A DNA stretch of 64,000 nt from Psoroptes ovis (GCA_002943765.1 PQWQ01000010.1:808501-872500), one strand, 5' to 3'. Shown: positions 1 to 16,100, numbered from the stretch's first letter. A program made the numbers and translations. Notes: generated by a model not told the origin, from the sequence alone.

Positions 1-472
1 TTCAAAAATTCTTCGATTTATTTTGAAATTATAAAATTTCAAAGATGAAAATCGATAAATCTCATTGTTTTACATTGGAATTGTTTCACAATACAAGAAA
101 TGAGGAGAACAAGAAGAATATCTTTGTACATTTTGGGTTAATAAAAGCCGTTATTTATTTATTTATTTACTACTCCAGCCAACTAATCTAATACTTTCGA
201 AAAAAGAAAAAAAAATTCAATTCGTAATTGATATAATTCAATTTGATAGATTTATATGATTTCATTACATTTTCAAAGATTCAAAAGTACACAAGAACAC
301 ATTATTACAAGGTCATTTGTATAATACTAGCTCGGTAATGGCTCGTACACAATAACATATATTGCACATAAATTGTACAATTTGGACAATTTATTTATAT
401 TACTATTTGTCAACTTCAAGTCTATTGTCTTTGTTAAAAATTTGTAAAAATAAGAAATAAAAATAAATTTAC
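1..472. other. Intron of the T-type channel gene, no gene seen
   Basis: AT-rich sequence after the GTAAAT donor at 472-467 (minus strand). No exon resembling the next part of domain I is recognisable before the window edge. Confidence 0.6.
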
Positions 473-3400
473 CTGTCAGGTATCGATGTATTCGGTGGTA
501 ATGATAGAAAACAACGTTGCCGCAGTAAACCGGCCCATAACTGTACACCGATAATGCCGAATATGAAAAATACAAAAAAACAAAGTAATAATACATTTCC
601 AAGCATCTAAAATGGATGATGATGATGATCATTATCATTATTATTATTATTATTCAGAATGGATTAAAGTTTAAAAGAAATGAAAAGAAAATTTGAAATA
701 ATTATAATTTAAACATGAATAATTATGATTATTATCATTATTTAAAATGAAATAAAATTGAAAAAGTATAATTAAAATTCAAATATAAAAACTTACCGGT
801 AACGTATCCAACAATAGCATGACCAATATTCGCATACCTTTTTTGAAATGAAACAAGTAAATGAATGAATGAATAGATGAATAGATGAATGAATGAATGA
901 ATAATAATTAAAGAACAATAAATTATAATTAAAAATAAATAAATAATCATAGAAATAATAATAATAATGAAAATACAATACAAAAGAATGAATTTTGAAA
1001 CAAATAATAATAATAATTAATATACAAATCACATATATTTATTTATTTATTTATTAATATACTTACTTGGTATACGATTAATTGCTCTTAATGGTCTTAA
1101 TACTCGTACAGTACGTATTGCTGATAGATTCATATTGCCAACATCTAAACAATATTCTAATGCACTGTTTGTGGTGTCGTGTGGTGTTTTCATTCCATTC
1201 AATGTTTGAAGAATTTGATGAATTAGTAACGGAATTTGAAATGAATATGAATATGATCAAACGATGGAAAAATAAAGAGGAAAATAATTTCGAAATTTTA
1301 TTATTATAATTCCATTGAAACATGAATAAATGTAATATAAAAAAACGAATATTCAGAGAGAATCATGCGATAATTGTCATAATAATGAATTGAATTGGAA
1401 ATAAATTCGGAAATGAATTTAGACATATTTAAATTCATTTAAGTGAATGAATTTTTTGAATGTATGGATAAATTGCTCATTTATAATTTCAAAAAATAAA
1501 AAAACCTTTCTTTAAATACTTACCCAGCAACAACAATAAAAAAATCTAAACGATTCCAAGTATCGGATAGATATGAATTCGGTGCATTCATTATGCCCAT
1601 TGCCAGCATTTTTATGAACATTTCCAATGCAAAAAATCCGAAAATAATATCATCAAATGTTTGTAATATTTTACAACGTGATGTTGTACATGTTTCATCA
1701 TCGGAACATGGTTGATACATTCCTAACGTAACACAATTTAATAATATTGCCATCATACTGATACGTTCAAACCATGTGTTTATTTTTAATTAATGAAAAT
1801 ATATGGAAAAATGCAAAAATTTTTACGAAAATAAAATAGATCAAATGTTAAGGAAAATATAATGGATGAATCAATTGAGAAATGATATTAAATCATAGAA
1901 AAAGTAATAATAATAAAAATTCAAATTATCAATAATAATGTTATGAGAAGAGGAGAAATTCACATGTCAAAATTCACATATTTGAATATTTCTTCTTGGA
2001 ATGAAACGTGTAAAAATCTTGTAAAAATCATGTAAATTCTGGGTGAAAACCTTGTTTTTGATAATTTTAATCATCAAAAACCCGTGTAAAACCTTGAAGA
2101 ACCTTGTGGGACCTTGCAAAAGGCTGTAACACTGTGAAAACCTTTGGCAAAAACATGAGAAAAAACACACAATTTTGACATTGAATGAATGCATTTTTGA
2201 CAAATGTTTACACCTTTACAACCCAAAAAATAAAAAAATAAATAAAACGAAATATTAAATTAAAAAACTATTTAATTAATATTATTAATTTTTTCAAATT
2301 AATTAATTCTACAATCTTCAATGGTATTTCTACGATGTATAATCCTTCAATGTAATTCAATCACATCGAATCAAATGCATTTTTCATGTAATTTTTCCGA
2401 CAATTTCTTCCATCAAAATGAGCGAAAAAAAAAATGGAATTGAAATGATTGTCACATGATTAGTTGTTTTTCAAGAAACTAACAATTTAATATATCAGGT
2501 TGTCCGGAAAGTTTTGGTCGATTTTCATCAAGCAACTCTATCGGATAAAGCGGAATAAACTTTTCGGACAACCTGATATTTATGTATTGAATTATTATAT
2601 GAGAAAAAAACATTTTTTTTAAATCAATGAAATGAAATGAAAAAAATAAAAATAAAATCATAATCAATCAATCAATCGATTCATTGAAATGGAAATTTTC
2701 GATTGAAAATCTTGCCTCATTCATTCTCTCGCTGCCTTCGTCTCACGGAATCCGTGGAAATCTCAAAGAACATGGAATTTTTTTCCATAGAAGAATCCAT
2801 TGACACACACACACCAATACACAAGGACTAATAATTTGATTGATTTAAAGTGAAAATTTTCAAATGTCTTTTTTTCGTTTTGTTTCAAATCGTGAGGAAA
2901 TAAATTGGAAAATTATTTGAAATTCAATTTCATTTCATTTCATTTCATTTCAATTTCATTTCATTTTTTATTTTTTTCAAAAATAAAAAATTTATTCCAA
3001 CATGAAATCATTCTTTCGGTAAAAATGAATATATGAATTGAAATTTTGTATTTTTTTCTATGGAAAAATTTCAAAAATTTCAAATTTCAATCGAAATAAT
3101 CAGTGGAATAGCTTGGTGTGATGGGGTCAAAAACATTTATTTTTTCCAATGAATTTTTTTTTGTCATTTTTCACCACGAATTTCTTGAATTTCATAGGTG
3201 CAACATACGAGTGAAATATATGATTGAACAAATATGATTGATTCATTCATTAAACGATTTGTGTTCAATATCGAATAATGATTTGCGCTAATGTTTGATT
3301 GGTTACAAATGAAATTACATTACATTACAATTTGGTTTGGAATCATAAACAAGTATTATTCTTGTATTTGTTGGGTTCAAATCGGAGCACTTTACATTGA

Positions 3401-4064
3401 ATTTGAATTTGGTATTTCAGAGGAAAAATAATAATAATAATTGAATGTCATTTACAATTTCCTCGATTGGCAAATAATAATAATAATCGAAAAAAAAATA
3501 ATCGAAATAATAATGATAATATTTGGTCGATTAGGTTTCAGGGTAAAATATTTTAGTTTTGGGGTTCAAATTTTATTTGGTTGTGTTGAATAAAAATTTC
3601 ATATATTTCGAAATATTGCGGTGAAAACAACTTTTTTTTTCATTCAAAATTCATTAGGTTGTCCGGAAAGTTTTCGCCGATTATATTGTAGGGAATAATA
3701 AGAAAATCGGCAAGAACTTATCGGACAACCTAATAAATTCAAAATCAATGGAATTGAATGGGAAAAAAATCAATGTATTTCACAATGCATGTTGTGCTAT
3801 TATCAATCGGAATGCTTTGAAATTCACGGGGAATTTCGGCTTATTTTGACTCGAAATTTTTTTGTCAATCAATTTTCTCGTATTTTCTCTTGAATTCTCA
3901 TGAATTGTCGTCAATCTTTATTATGAATGGCTGCGAATTTTCTCGTTATTTCACATGAAAACATTGGCCCTCAAACATATGCAGAGATACGGCCCCCTCT
4001 CTCTCTCTCTCTCACCATATTATGCATAGACATAACATTATTATTGATTGATTATATATTTACA

Positions 4065-4104
<40 letters not shown>

Positions 4105-7100
4105 CAATTCATATGTTTGTAAATATAATAATTTGATTTGAAAAATGTAAATAACAATTCAATATATTTTTGGGAAAATTTATTGATTTCAAGCGATTTC
4201 AATATTCAAATGATTTCTCTGAAATATCGAAATTCTCATATATTTTCATTCACAAAAATAAAATAAATGAAATAAAATATTTCAATAAATTGGAAATAAA
4301 TAATCGAATCAATGAATACAAATAGTTGAAAATTGAAAAATCAAAAATCATTGATTATCAATGATTGAATTGATTGATTGTTCATAAATGAGTGATTCTT
4401 TGAATAATTATTTCAATTTTTTTCAGATTAATTTTGAAGACAAATTAATCAACATGTGACAATTGTTAGGTTGTCCGAATTAGAATGTCCGAAAAGTTCT
4501 TGCCGATTTTTCAATCATTTTTTTTACGATATAACCGGCAAAAACTTTACGGACAACCTAACATGATATTCGACTATTTGAGTATGAATTTGAGCCAAAA
4601 AATTTCAAATAATTACCGTTAAAAATTAATCAAAATTATTATTATGGAAGTTTATTTATTCATAAGTTTTCATTTTTTCAAATTTTTTGTCTGGTTGTTT
4701 ATGTTTGGCTGTTCATAAATATTCAATTTTGTTGTTTGCTTTTTACATTATTGCCATTATTATTATTAACTAGTGTTATTAGATTGTCCGAAAAGTTATT
4801 GCCAATTTTCCAATGATTTTCTACAATATAATCGGCAAAAAACTTTCCGGACAACCTAATATTTTGCTCAATTTTGAAAAATTGTATAGCAGTCTTTTGA
4901 CGATTGAAATCATCATCGTCGACAAAAAGCTCACTCAAAATTAAGGCTATTCATTGCTGCAATATGAAAAGTGGTGTAAATTGAAACCATGAATAATGAT
5001 AATAATCATCATCATAATCAACACCAACAACAACAACAAAGCATTTAAAGGCAATACAATTGAAAGCCTTTCCATTGTACAGTAATGAAATGAAATTAAT
5101 TTTGACAAGAGAAACACAAAAATGAATGCGATTTCATACAAATTCAATGAAATGAATACAAAAAAAACCTTGAAAAAAACTGGAAAACCCTTTGAAAAAC
5201 CTGTGAAAATTTTACAAAAAAAATTTCAAACAATTGAAATTAATTAAAAATGACAAATGAATATTTATGAAAATTTCTGAAAAAAACTAATTTGTCATAC
5301 AAAGTGAATACAAAGAAATTTTATTCAATGTTCATTGGATTTCACAGGTTTTACCCCTTTATTTTTGGCCAAAGCCAAGCCTCTTACATTACGTTACATA
5401 CGTACAAACACATTAACTGATGGCAATTTGTTTCAATGACAAGTTTTTTGAATGAAATTTTTTTGTTACATTTTTTGTCAATGACAAAGTGAAAAATGTA
5501 ACACAAATTTCAGGTGAGAAAAAAATTTTTAATTAAAAAATGTGTAAAACAATGTACATTTTCAACGTGTAATTCATGAGGTAATAATTTGTTAAGGTGC
5601 ACACCTCTTTCAAAAAAAAACACCCTATTCGAAAACACCCTTTTGAAAATTGAAAAATATTTACACCCCTTGTAAACCTTTAGAGATATTCATTTTGGGA
5701 AGAAAATCGATGAATAATGAGCAAGCGAATAAGTCAATTTTTTCATTCAAATTTCATCATTTATTTAAAATTTTACAAATATGAAATGAACGATATTATC
5801 ACTTGTCCTTACGACTCATCGTTCATTTCATATTTGTAAGGTTTCGAGATGAAATTTATTCAAAGGCCATTATTTTTGGTAGCGATTTTTGGCCATGTTT
5901 ATTGACGATAATTGTTTATTATGCGAAACAAGGCAATAATAATAACAAATAATAGGGCCAATATGATTACCAGAGAAAATTAGCAAACGAAAATTACGAT
6001 CCCACACGAATCAAAGGGGGAGAAAATGTGTTTTTTAAATTTTTTAATTTTTCAAAAAATGAAAATAGATAATTGTACCATTGCGCCATTGTGTTATTGC
6101 AAATGGAAAAACACAATGGAAAAATGTATGGCAGTGAAGCCAACATTCACAGGTCTGAGAGTGCAATTGAGAAAAACAATGTTCCGCAGCAAAGAATTTG
6201 GGTTGATTTCAGCTCAAAATTTTTCAATTCATAAATGTCATGTATGTATTCATTCACTTGATAAGTTTGATTTGATAATGATGACAAGAGTTGTTTGAAA
6301 ACAATCGAAAAAGGCCTCGGAATACATGACCAATCGACTATAAGTGCATCAATAAAAAAATGGAAAAATAATAAAAGTCAATGGAAAGCCAAGGCTTGGC
6401 CCAGGAACTGGCCCTCGATTCATTCATTCATTTATAATGGCCATTAATGATCTTCGTATGGAATTATTCATTTCAATTCCAAAAAAAAAACTTTAATGTC
6501 AAAATAATAATGTTTGTTTTTCTCGGATGATGATTCGGATGATGAATAACGAGAATTTGATGACTTGGACGAAAAGAGAATAAAGCATATTTTCAATGGA
6601 AATAAACATATATTAAATGACCAATTCAGTTGGAAAAAAGTATGAAAAGTTCAAGGTGAATATTCGCTTTGAAAAATTTGAAATTAATTTTTTTTTTTTG
6701 GAGGAGAAAAAATAAAGTGAAATTCTCACTGATATTTAACACACACAGAGAGCTAATTCACGTAAAGTGTCCAGCTGCTTATGGTAATTGCCATTATTAT
6801 TATTATTATGGGGAAAACAATTTTTTCAAATTTGAAAAAATTGAAAATTTCAACGGGAAACTTTTCAGAGAAAATTCGGGTTCAAACTTTGGACAAAAAA
6901 AACAGGTTCCAGCCTCATAATAAGCTAAACAATATGGTAAAATACATATAAAACAAAACACATGATACACTCGTCATACACCTGCCATACACATTAAAAA
7001 GCAATTAAACATTTGAGCGAGTTTCACATAAAGTAAAATGTGTCCAAGTGCACGAAATTAGAGTGCAGATTTTTTGAATTTAAATTCAAATTTAAATTTA

Positions 7101-10100
7101 CCGAAAAATTTCCATTGAAAAATATATTTTCAAACGATGACAAAATTATTTATTTAAACTTTTAATCAAGAGTTAATTATTTCAAAAAAAAAAAAAAAAA
7201 AAAAAAATTTTGAATCGAATGAATTAATGGCAATTATCCTGTCAAAACAGGGTTGAAGATTCAATGAAATTAACTGAATCAAACAAATTAAGAGATTTGA
7301 AATGATTGAAATCAATTTAAAGAATTTGACAGGAAGAAACCTAAGGAGAAATCCAAGGAGGAATATTCAGGAAAACTCATAAAATAAATCGAAGAAAATT
7401 CAGTTCAACGAATAATGTATAACCTTTGAACAAGAATAACCCTGATGATACAATGATGACATAATGTGTGTGCGTGTGCTTATGCATGCTTATGTGTGTC
7501 AGTGATAATGTATATCAGTGATAATCAGTTCATCACCTTACTTACAGCTCTCTCTACTAAAGGATAACGAACAGTAATAACTACTATACGAGTAACTTAT
7601 ACGAACTCAACTAAAAACTATTAGGTTGTCCGAAAAGTTTCTGCCGATCATATCGTAGTAAATCATGACAAAAATCGGCAAGAACTTATCGGACAATCTA
7701 AATATATTTGAAAAAATATGAGAAAAAATGCAAATAACTACATAATACATCAACTAAACTAAAACCGAACCAAACCAAAATCAAATCAAACAGCAGCAGC
7801 CATTAAGTTTGAATTTTTCAAAATTTTTTTTTTTTTGTATTCGAGAAACAAATTACCCCATCAATACACATAAAATGTGAATATGGTATGTTTGTATGAG
7901 AATAATAATAATAATAAAAAACTTTTAAAAGTAAAAACTAATAGTTCGAGACAGAGAAAGACCTGAACAACAAACAGTAAATTTACATGTCATTTGTATA
8001 TAAAATGAAATAAATATTGTCATACACACACACACACAATTATCACACACACACTCTTCGTTTTCTCTCATAGAAATTTTGAAATGAATCAATGTTTTTA
8101 AATGGTTTTTAAATGTAATGTATATGCATGAATTTGTAAAAAAACCATATATCTCTTTAGACATATGTATGTGTCTGTAGACACACATCTATGAATTTCT
8201 ACCATTGAAATTCAATGAATTTTCAAAAATAAATTTTCAGTGAAAAAACTCGGTAAATTTCACTGAAATTTTCACATTTGTCAATGTATTTATTGTTATT
8301 ATTACGGCTATTATCGCTACTATTATTACAAATCGCTAATATGTTTAAATGTTTGTATATTTTTCATATTGGTTGTTGAATTGTGTATTAACCCTTAGAA
8401 CTCGAAGCAGTTACAGTGCAAGCAAGCCAGCAGCTCGACAATTTCTTTCAAACTAATGTAAAATGGTGACTAAAGACACGCCTATCGAGTAGCGACTGCA
8501 TTACATCTTATGGTGAGTGATGCTCACCGCTCGAGTTTTAAGGGTTAAAATGTTTTGAATCCATTGTAATGATCGTTGAACAGTTATGAGAATTTTTTTT
8601 TTACTTTGAAGAAATTATTTTTGACTAAATTTTTTAAAAATTCAAAAAGTAAAGAAACCGATTGAAACATATATATATGAAAATATAATTTTCAAATATA
8701 AATTTTCAAAAATAAAATGATAATGATAAAAAGCAATTTTCAATGATAAATGATTATAATACATAATACATACATACACATTGATATGAAAACGATAATA
8801 ATACAAATAATGACAATGATAATGGTGCTAATAGTGTGATCATTTGGCACTGTACACCCAGAAATGGTAAAAAGAAAACTCGGCGAAAAAAAACGATTAT
8901 TTGCAGCAGCATCAGCATCAGCGGCAGCAACGACAGAGGCAATAATGTATCGTTTTACATTTCTTAGATTTCAATAAGAAAAATAAAGCAAAAACGAAAT
9001 AAAAAGTTTTTGTTCCGAGTTTTCATTTTGCATCAAGGCTCATAAGAATATAAGAATTCCAGAAGAATTTCCAGAATCGAAAGAAATGCAAGAAATTCAA
9101 GAATCGAAAGAGTGAAAAATCTTGAAAAAGGAATCTGTAAAGAATCTTTGAGAAAAGAATTCCTGGAGAATCTTAAAAGAATCTTGAAGGAATTCGTGAA
9201 GAATTCGTTAAGAATTCGTGAGAATCTTTGAAAGGAATTCATAAATGAATAATTGTTAATGAATTCTTTAAGAATTCTTCGACGAGAATTCTTTGCATAC
9301 ATTCAATATTCAATGCGATATCATACGAAAAATTATTCCGTCCCCTTTCTCTCGAAATTCCACCGATTCTTTTATTTCATTATTATTATCATCATTAAAA
9401 TCATTTATTATTATTATTATTATCAACATTCATCTTTATGTAAATTTTGATATATTTAATTTTATATCATTAAATATATTATCATCATTATTTGAATTGA
9501 TGATGATTTGATGATGATGATAATGATTTGATGATGATAATGATTTGATGATGATAATGATTTGATGATGATAATGATTTGATGATAATAACGCTAATAA
9601 TTATGATAATAATAGTTATAATTGTAGTAATGATTATTTTATTTTCCTCACTCTCATTTTCATGGTTAAATGAATTTTGCGGTGATATATTTTTGAATCG
9701 ATGATTTAAATCAACGAACACACACACACATACAAAGATGTATTTCAATTAAAAAAATTTCATTTTTTCTCAATTTTGAAATAATCAATTATTTTAGATT
9801 GAATTGAATTGAAATTGAATTCAAATGAAATCAATTGAATTTACTGCGGATATTAAAAAAAAAAAAAAAAAAATTCAAATGAAATTTCATATAAAATATT
9901 TCAATTTTGAATTTTTTTGGAGAAAAAAATTTAATTTCAATTCAAATTCTTAGAGATTCAAATTCTTGGAAATTATTTCAATTTAAAAATGATTATTATT
10001 ATCTGTAAATTCTCACGTGTGTCAGAAATAGCGGTAATGATACAATATCAATGAATGACAATGATTTCATAAAAAAATAATGATTAAAAATTATTTTCTT

Positions 10101-13100
10101 AAGAAATTGAAATTTTAAAATTTGAAAATTTCAATTTCAAATTTTTGAAATAAGAGAGAAAAAAAAATTACCGGCAAAAATTCCATTGAATCAGAGGCTA
10201 TAGATTTTTCTTCCGAAAAAAAAGCCCGAAATGAATCTGACAAAATTCATAATGTACAATTGAATGTGTGACAAACATATCTAAATGAACATTGATATCC
10301 GAAATAAATGCACGTACACATACATACACACAGAGAGATAAGTGAGAATTTAAATTAATCTGAAATAAAAATTATTATTTTTTAAATGTTTTGGAAAAAA
10401 AATCGAAATATAAATTCTTTCGAAATGGCAAATAATGGAATCAAATGTCTTTCATTGAATCAAAAAATAATGAAAATAAAAAAGAATCAAATGGAATTTC
10501 GATTCCAAATAGATACAGGGAAAAAATTTCATTTAAAATTCAAAAATGAATTGAAAAATTCCATTAAATGATTCATTGGATTCATTCTCATCATTGTAAA
10601 TTCATAGGGACTAGGAATATTCATCATTGAAAGAATCTTGCAAATGAAATTCCTGCATATCAAATGAATGTTTAATGTTCATTTCATTTCATTTCATTTT
10701 CGATATTATCAAGAATAAAAACATATAATAATAATATTAGGCTGTCCCATAAGTTCTTGCCGATTTTCCAATGAATTTTCTACGATATAATCGGCAAGAA
10801 CTTTGCGGACAACCCAATAATAATGACCATAGTTATCATTATCAGTTATTATTATCATCATGTTATCATATTGAATTGAACGACTTGATGAACGGATTTG
10901 AATTGAACGAATTGAATGATTTAAAAAATTTTTATCATTTCACCACCACAATTTCATTTCATTTCATTTCGGTAATTATTATCATCAATATTAGCATATT
11001 GTATCATAAAATACATTTTGTGCAAATATAAAATGAACAAATGATATAAATGATTTAAATTTATTTGATGATTTGCACACACACACATATTTACTACTAA
11101 ATGTATCACACATATATGAATCAAAGACAATGTTTACACACACACACACAGCATTTCATTCATTTTCATTTGAATTGATTACAATTTATGAAATGATTGA
11201 AGCAATCATTGATATTTCAATGGCAATTATCATCATCATCATCATTATCAACATTCATTGGGTGTTTGATAATGAAAATTTTTCTGGTTTTTTGAAATTC
11301 TGTACCATTTCATTCATTTTTCTCTGGAAAAATACTGAATCATAACATTATATTCAATTCGAGAAGCGAATATACATATTCGTATTTAACACACACTTAC
11401 ACACACGTAGACCATCTACGTATGTGATGAATATTTATATTATATACGTATCATAAATTCGGAGATATTCATTTCCCAGTGTATATTATGAATTTTACAA
11501 AAATTTCATACGATTATTATGATTATTTCAGAGCTTATTTACTATTCGAATCAGGTTTCGATAGGAATAGAGCAGTAGTCATCTCACAATGGCCGATTTT
11601 TTTTTTGGTTATCATATATTCAAGAGTAATGATAATAATAATAATAATATGGAAGTAAAAAATTCATCATAATCATATGAATTTTTAGCTTTGAATCAAG
11701 CATTTGTGTTTGTTGTAAATCAAACAACAATATTTATTATAATATCAAGTTGTCCGGAAAGTTTTGGCCAATTTTCATGAGCAACTCTATTGATTAAGCA
11801 AAATAAACTTTTCGGACAATCTAATTAGCTTTCTCTGACTTTTGAATGAGAATCTCTAGTCTTCAACTATTAGGTTGTCCCATAAGTTCTTGCCGTTTTT
11901 TGAATGAAGAAAAATTTAAAAATTGGCAAGAACTTATGGGACAATCTGATATTTCAATTTTTCATATATATTATTTTCATATTTTTCATATCGTTCAAGT
12001 ACACACATTTATGATTTTAATATTTATCATTAAATATTATGACGATGATGATGATGATTACCATTTATGATTATTATGATTATGATTATTACTTTGATTA
12101 CAATTACCATTCATTCATTTATTCATTCATATACGAATTGAATGAATGAATGAATGAATAAATTCGGTGATGATAAAAATAATAATTTTAAACGATTTGC
12201 TTTGCTTTGCTTTGTACCAAAGCAACTGATTCAGTTGTTGTTCAACACCGGAATTCAATAGTATTCACTAGGTATATAACCTTACAAAAAAATTTGCAAT
12301 ATTTTCAAAAAAAAAAAAAATATTAAGTTGTCCGATAAGTTCTTGCCGATTTTCTCATAATTTCCTACGATATATTCGACAAAAACTTTTAGGACAACCT
12401 AAAATAAAGGGGAAATGTATTTTCTTGTTTCGAGCGCTCATTGAATGTAGAAATATTTGGGTTGTCCGTAAAGTTTTCGGCCGATTTCACATTGAACAAC
12501 TCTATTTGATTAAGTAGGATGAATTTTTAGGACAATTTCGGATAATATATCTTTGAACATCAAAAGAAATGTAGTAAAAGGATATGATTATTATTATTAA
12601 TATATTTTATCTAAGAAAAAATGAATTCATTAATTTTTTCAATGGGTAAAAATGGAAATATTTTGTGTATTAGGCTGTCCGAAAAGTTTTTGGCCGATTT
12701 TTCAATTATTTTCTACGATATAACCGGCAAAAACTTTGCGGACAACCAAATATATTTGAGTTTTCTTTCGTATTTGTATTTACATTTACATTTGAATTTG
12801 AATTCGAATGCTTGTACCTTATCTATCTTTGAAATGAATGGATGCTTATTGTTGTTGTTGTGAATTACATACCGATACAAATATACAAATTCAGGGGAAG
12901 CTTTATTACAGGAAATTTAATTTTTTTCTCTTCATTCTTCCCTCTCTGGTGATTGTATTCTGGGTATATAATCATTTATATTTGTTGTTGTTGTAGCAAA
13001 ACTACAGAATTCATATTGATTTTCTAGTTTTCATGGTCTTTGAAAGTCTTCGAAAGAACCTGATAAGAATTTGTGGCTGTAATTTGCAATTTAATATCGA

Positions 13101-16100
13101 AAAAAAGAAGAAAAATTCAAAGAAAAACGATACGAATCCATTCAAATGAATTTGAAGAATTTCCTTTCTAACAGATTACAATATGATGATGAAGAATAAC
13201 TTGTTAGGTTGTCCGCAAAGTTTTTTACCGGTTATATCGTTGAAAAATCATTGAAAAAAATCGGCAAAAACTTTTCGGACAACCTAATATTTTATTTTAT
13301 TTTATTTTGATCAGAATTTTTCGATCATTTGATCAAGTCACAAAATTCAATAGTTACAATTTTGACATAATTCATTGAATAAACAAAAAGAATAATAGAT
13401 TTTATATTAAATTTTCGTTTATCTCTAAATTCAATTATCGTCCAATCAATCGTTCAAATCGTATTATTCAAGTATTCAATGAAATATTCAATGATTGGTA
13501 CAAAGGTAATAATAAGGTGGTATAAGGTATACAATATCATTATTATTATTTTGAATATATTTTGTTGGAATATTCAATTTGTTTCAATATTTTGAAATAT
13601 TCAAAAATAATAAAAGAAAACAATTTTCAATTTTCAATTTTCGTCTCATCTCATTATTCTTATTCTTATTCTGAGACTTCAGAAAATTCAAATAATCGAA
13701 AGAGAGAGAGAGAGGAACAATGTCAATTCAAATGTTCATTTTTGAATTTCTCCTGTAATTCTGATAGATGATATTCACCGACAAATGACAATCGACTTGA
13801 ATGGGACAAAATAAGACAAACAAACAAACAAAAATAAATAAATAAATGAATATTCATTCGAAAAATCAATGAATCAATGATGTGCATAGCATACATGAAC
13901 ACAGAGACATGAATACATTGAATAAGACATCTTGAAAGAATAAGAATGATAACATCGGAATATGTGTACACGGTAAATATGTGCACCTTTTACAAGCCGA
14001 AATAAGGTCTCTCCATGTCTGTCTGTGTCTGTGTATTACACTTGATAAAACATGGAAAACATGTTTGTATACATCGGTTTGTTGTTTCAGTTCTTTGGAC
14101 AAAATGAATGAATGAATGGACGAATGGACCAACGAAAAAAGTCAATTTATTATATGACAAAACATGAAAAAATCATTTTGGAGCTGAAAAACAAGCATTT
14201 CAAGAAGACCAAGAAGACCCCAAACACATTGCATATTATGCATATGCATAGACTTAACACTGTATATTTTGGCTGTCGCCATAATGATATGGTCCACCTG
14301 GAATTTCGATGTCATTTTGGTTCTCATTCATTCATTCATTTATTTCTATTTACTCAAATACTCGAATATATAAGGTCCATGTTGTTCATAAATGGTTTCG
14401 GCTTTGTTTGTTTGCTCTTCGGTTGTTGTCGGTTGGTCGGTTGGTTGGTCGGTGGATTCGTGGAAAAATTCAGAAAATAAACGAAAATTCATGAAGGAAT
14501 TACAGAGTTTTCGTACGTAAACATGGATACACATGTACAACATCGACAAAACACAGGGTACAATCCAAGGTAAATGCATTTTACATTGGAATTAAACCTA
14601 CATTCAATTCAACGTATTCACTCATTCAATTTGTTTATTTATTTTAATTTAATTTGATGTTTTTTCAGATCATTTGAATGAATGAAAATAAATGTAGAAA
14701 TAATGATGATTCAATGTGTTTTTTTCCGTATATCCAATGTTCTTTCATGTTAATTTGATTATTTAAAAAAAAATGGCTTCAAAGGGTACACAAAGTATTA
14801 GGTTGTCCGAAAAGTTTTTGCCGATTTTACGATCATTTTCACCGATATAACCGGCAAAAACTTTCCGGACACACTAATATAAGAAAAAATGAACCGAAAT
14901 CGATTCAAATATGGACCGAAAATAAATTAATTTTGATAATTATTTTCAACACATGAATGTAAAAACTGACAGGAAAAAATTCAAACAAATTTCAACCAGC
15001 CATTGAAAGGATTTTGAGTGTGTCAATCTAAGAGAAGGGTTAAAACTATTGGAAATTATTTCGAATTATTTTCAAATGAATTAATCAGTGTCTAAGGGTT
15101 TTTAGAATTTCAATGAGAATAAATTTCAATGAAAATAATGGTCCAAGGGAAAAAGGTCTTTGAGAATTTTCCAAAAAAAAAAAAAAAAAAAAAAAAATCG
15201 ATTCATATATTCTATAGCTGAATATCACTTTGGAATTAATGTAATCAATTCATTAAATATTTTTTTTACAGTCGAAGAGTTTCAGAGTTTTGATTCAGTT
15301 TGAATTCTAAGATTTTTGAATTTCAAGACATTTGAATTCTTACATTTTTGAATCCGATTTTCTCAGCTGAAAATTCATTGACAAATTCATGGATTTTGAC
15401 ATTTTCATATATAAATTGTCATTATTCAAAGACAGATAAAACCAAAACCAAGAAAAAATATTATAAATTGTGAATATTCGGAGGGGAATATTTTTGAATT
15501 TTTCTTAAATTTTCATTTGAAAATTTAAGAAAATTTTTAAAAATTCCAAAATTTCAAAAATTCCAAATGACAAGTGTTAAAAATTTATGAGGTTTTCTCT
15601 TCTTTATTTGCTTATTATTATTATCATTATTTTCAAGCCTAAATCAAAATCTACTGAATATTTTTTTTTCGCTTAGCAAATCCATGAAGTGAAAAGCTAT
15701 AGAAATTTATGGGAAATTATACTTTGTTCATTGTAAAAGCGAACGAATTGAAATTGAATGAATGAATGAATTGAAATTGAATTTGGAAATTTTTTGAATT
15801 TCGGAAAAATGGTAGAAAATTGTATTATTGGATTTTTATTATATTTTATATTTCATGTTTTATCTTTGAAAATTCAAAACTTTTGAATTTTAAATTTCTA
15901 AGAAATTAATATAAATGAATGACATTCATAAATATAAGCATAATATTAGGTTGTCCGGAAAGTTTTGGCCGATTTTCATGAACAATTCTATTGTGATTAA
16001 CCGGAATTGAGTTTTCGGACAACCTAATATTGTTATTAACCAGAAGAAATAATCATAATAATAATCATAAGTGATAATGATTTAAATTTGTTATTTTGGT

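Noticed and set aside
14112..14480. 122-codon plus-strand ORF
   Set aside because: Made of simple-sequence codons (H/I/F runs) and inside the channel intron; overlapping ORFs exist in several other frames, so it looks like chance.
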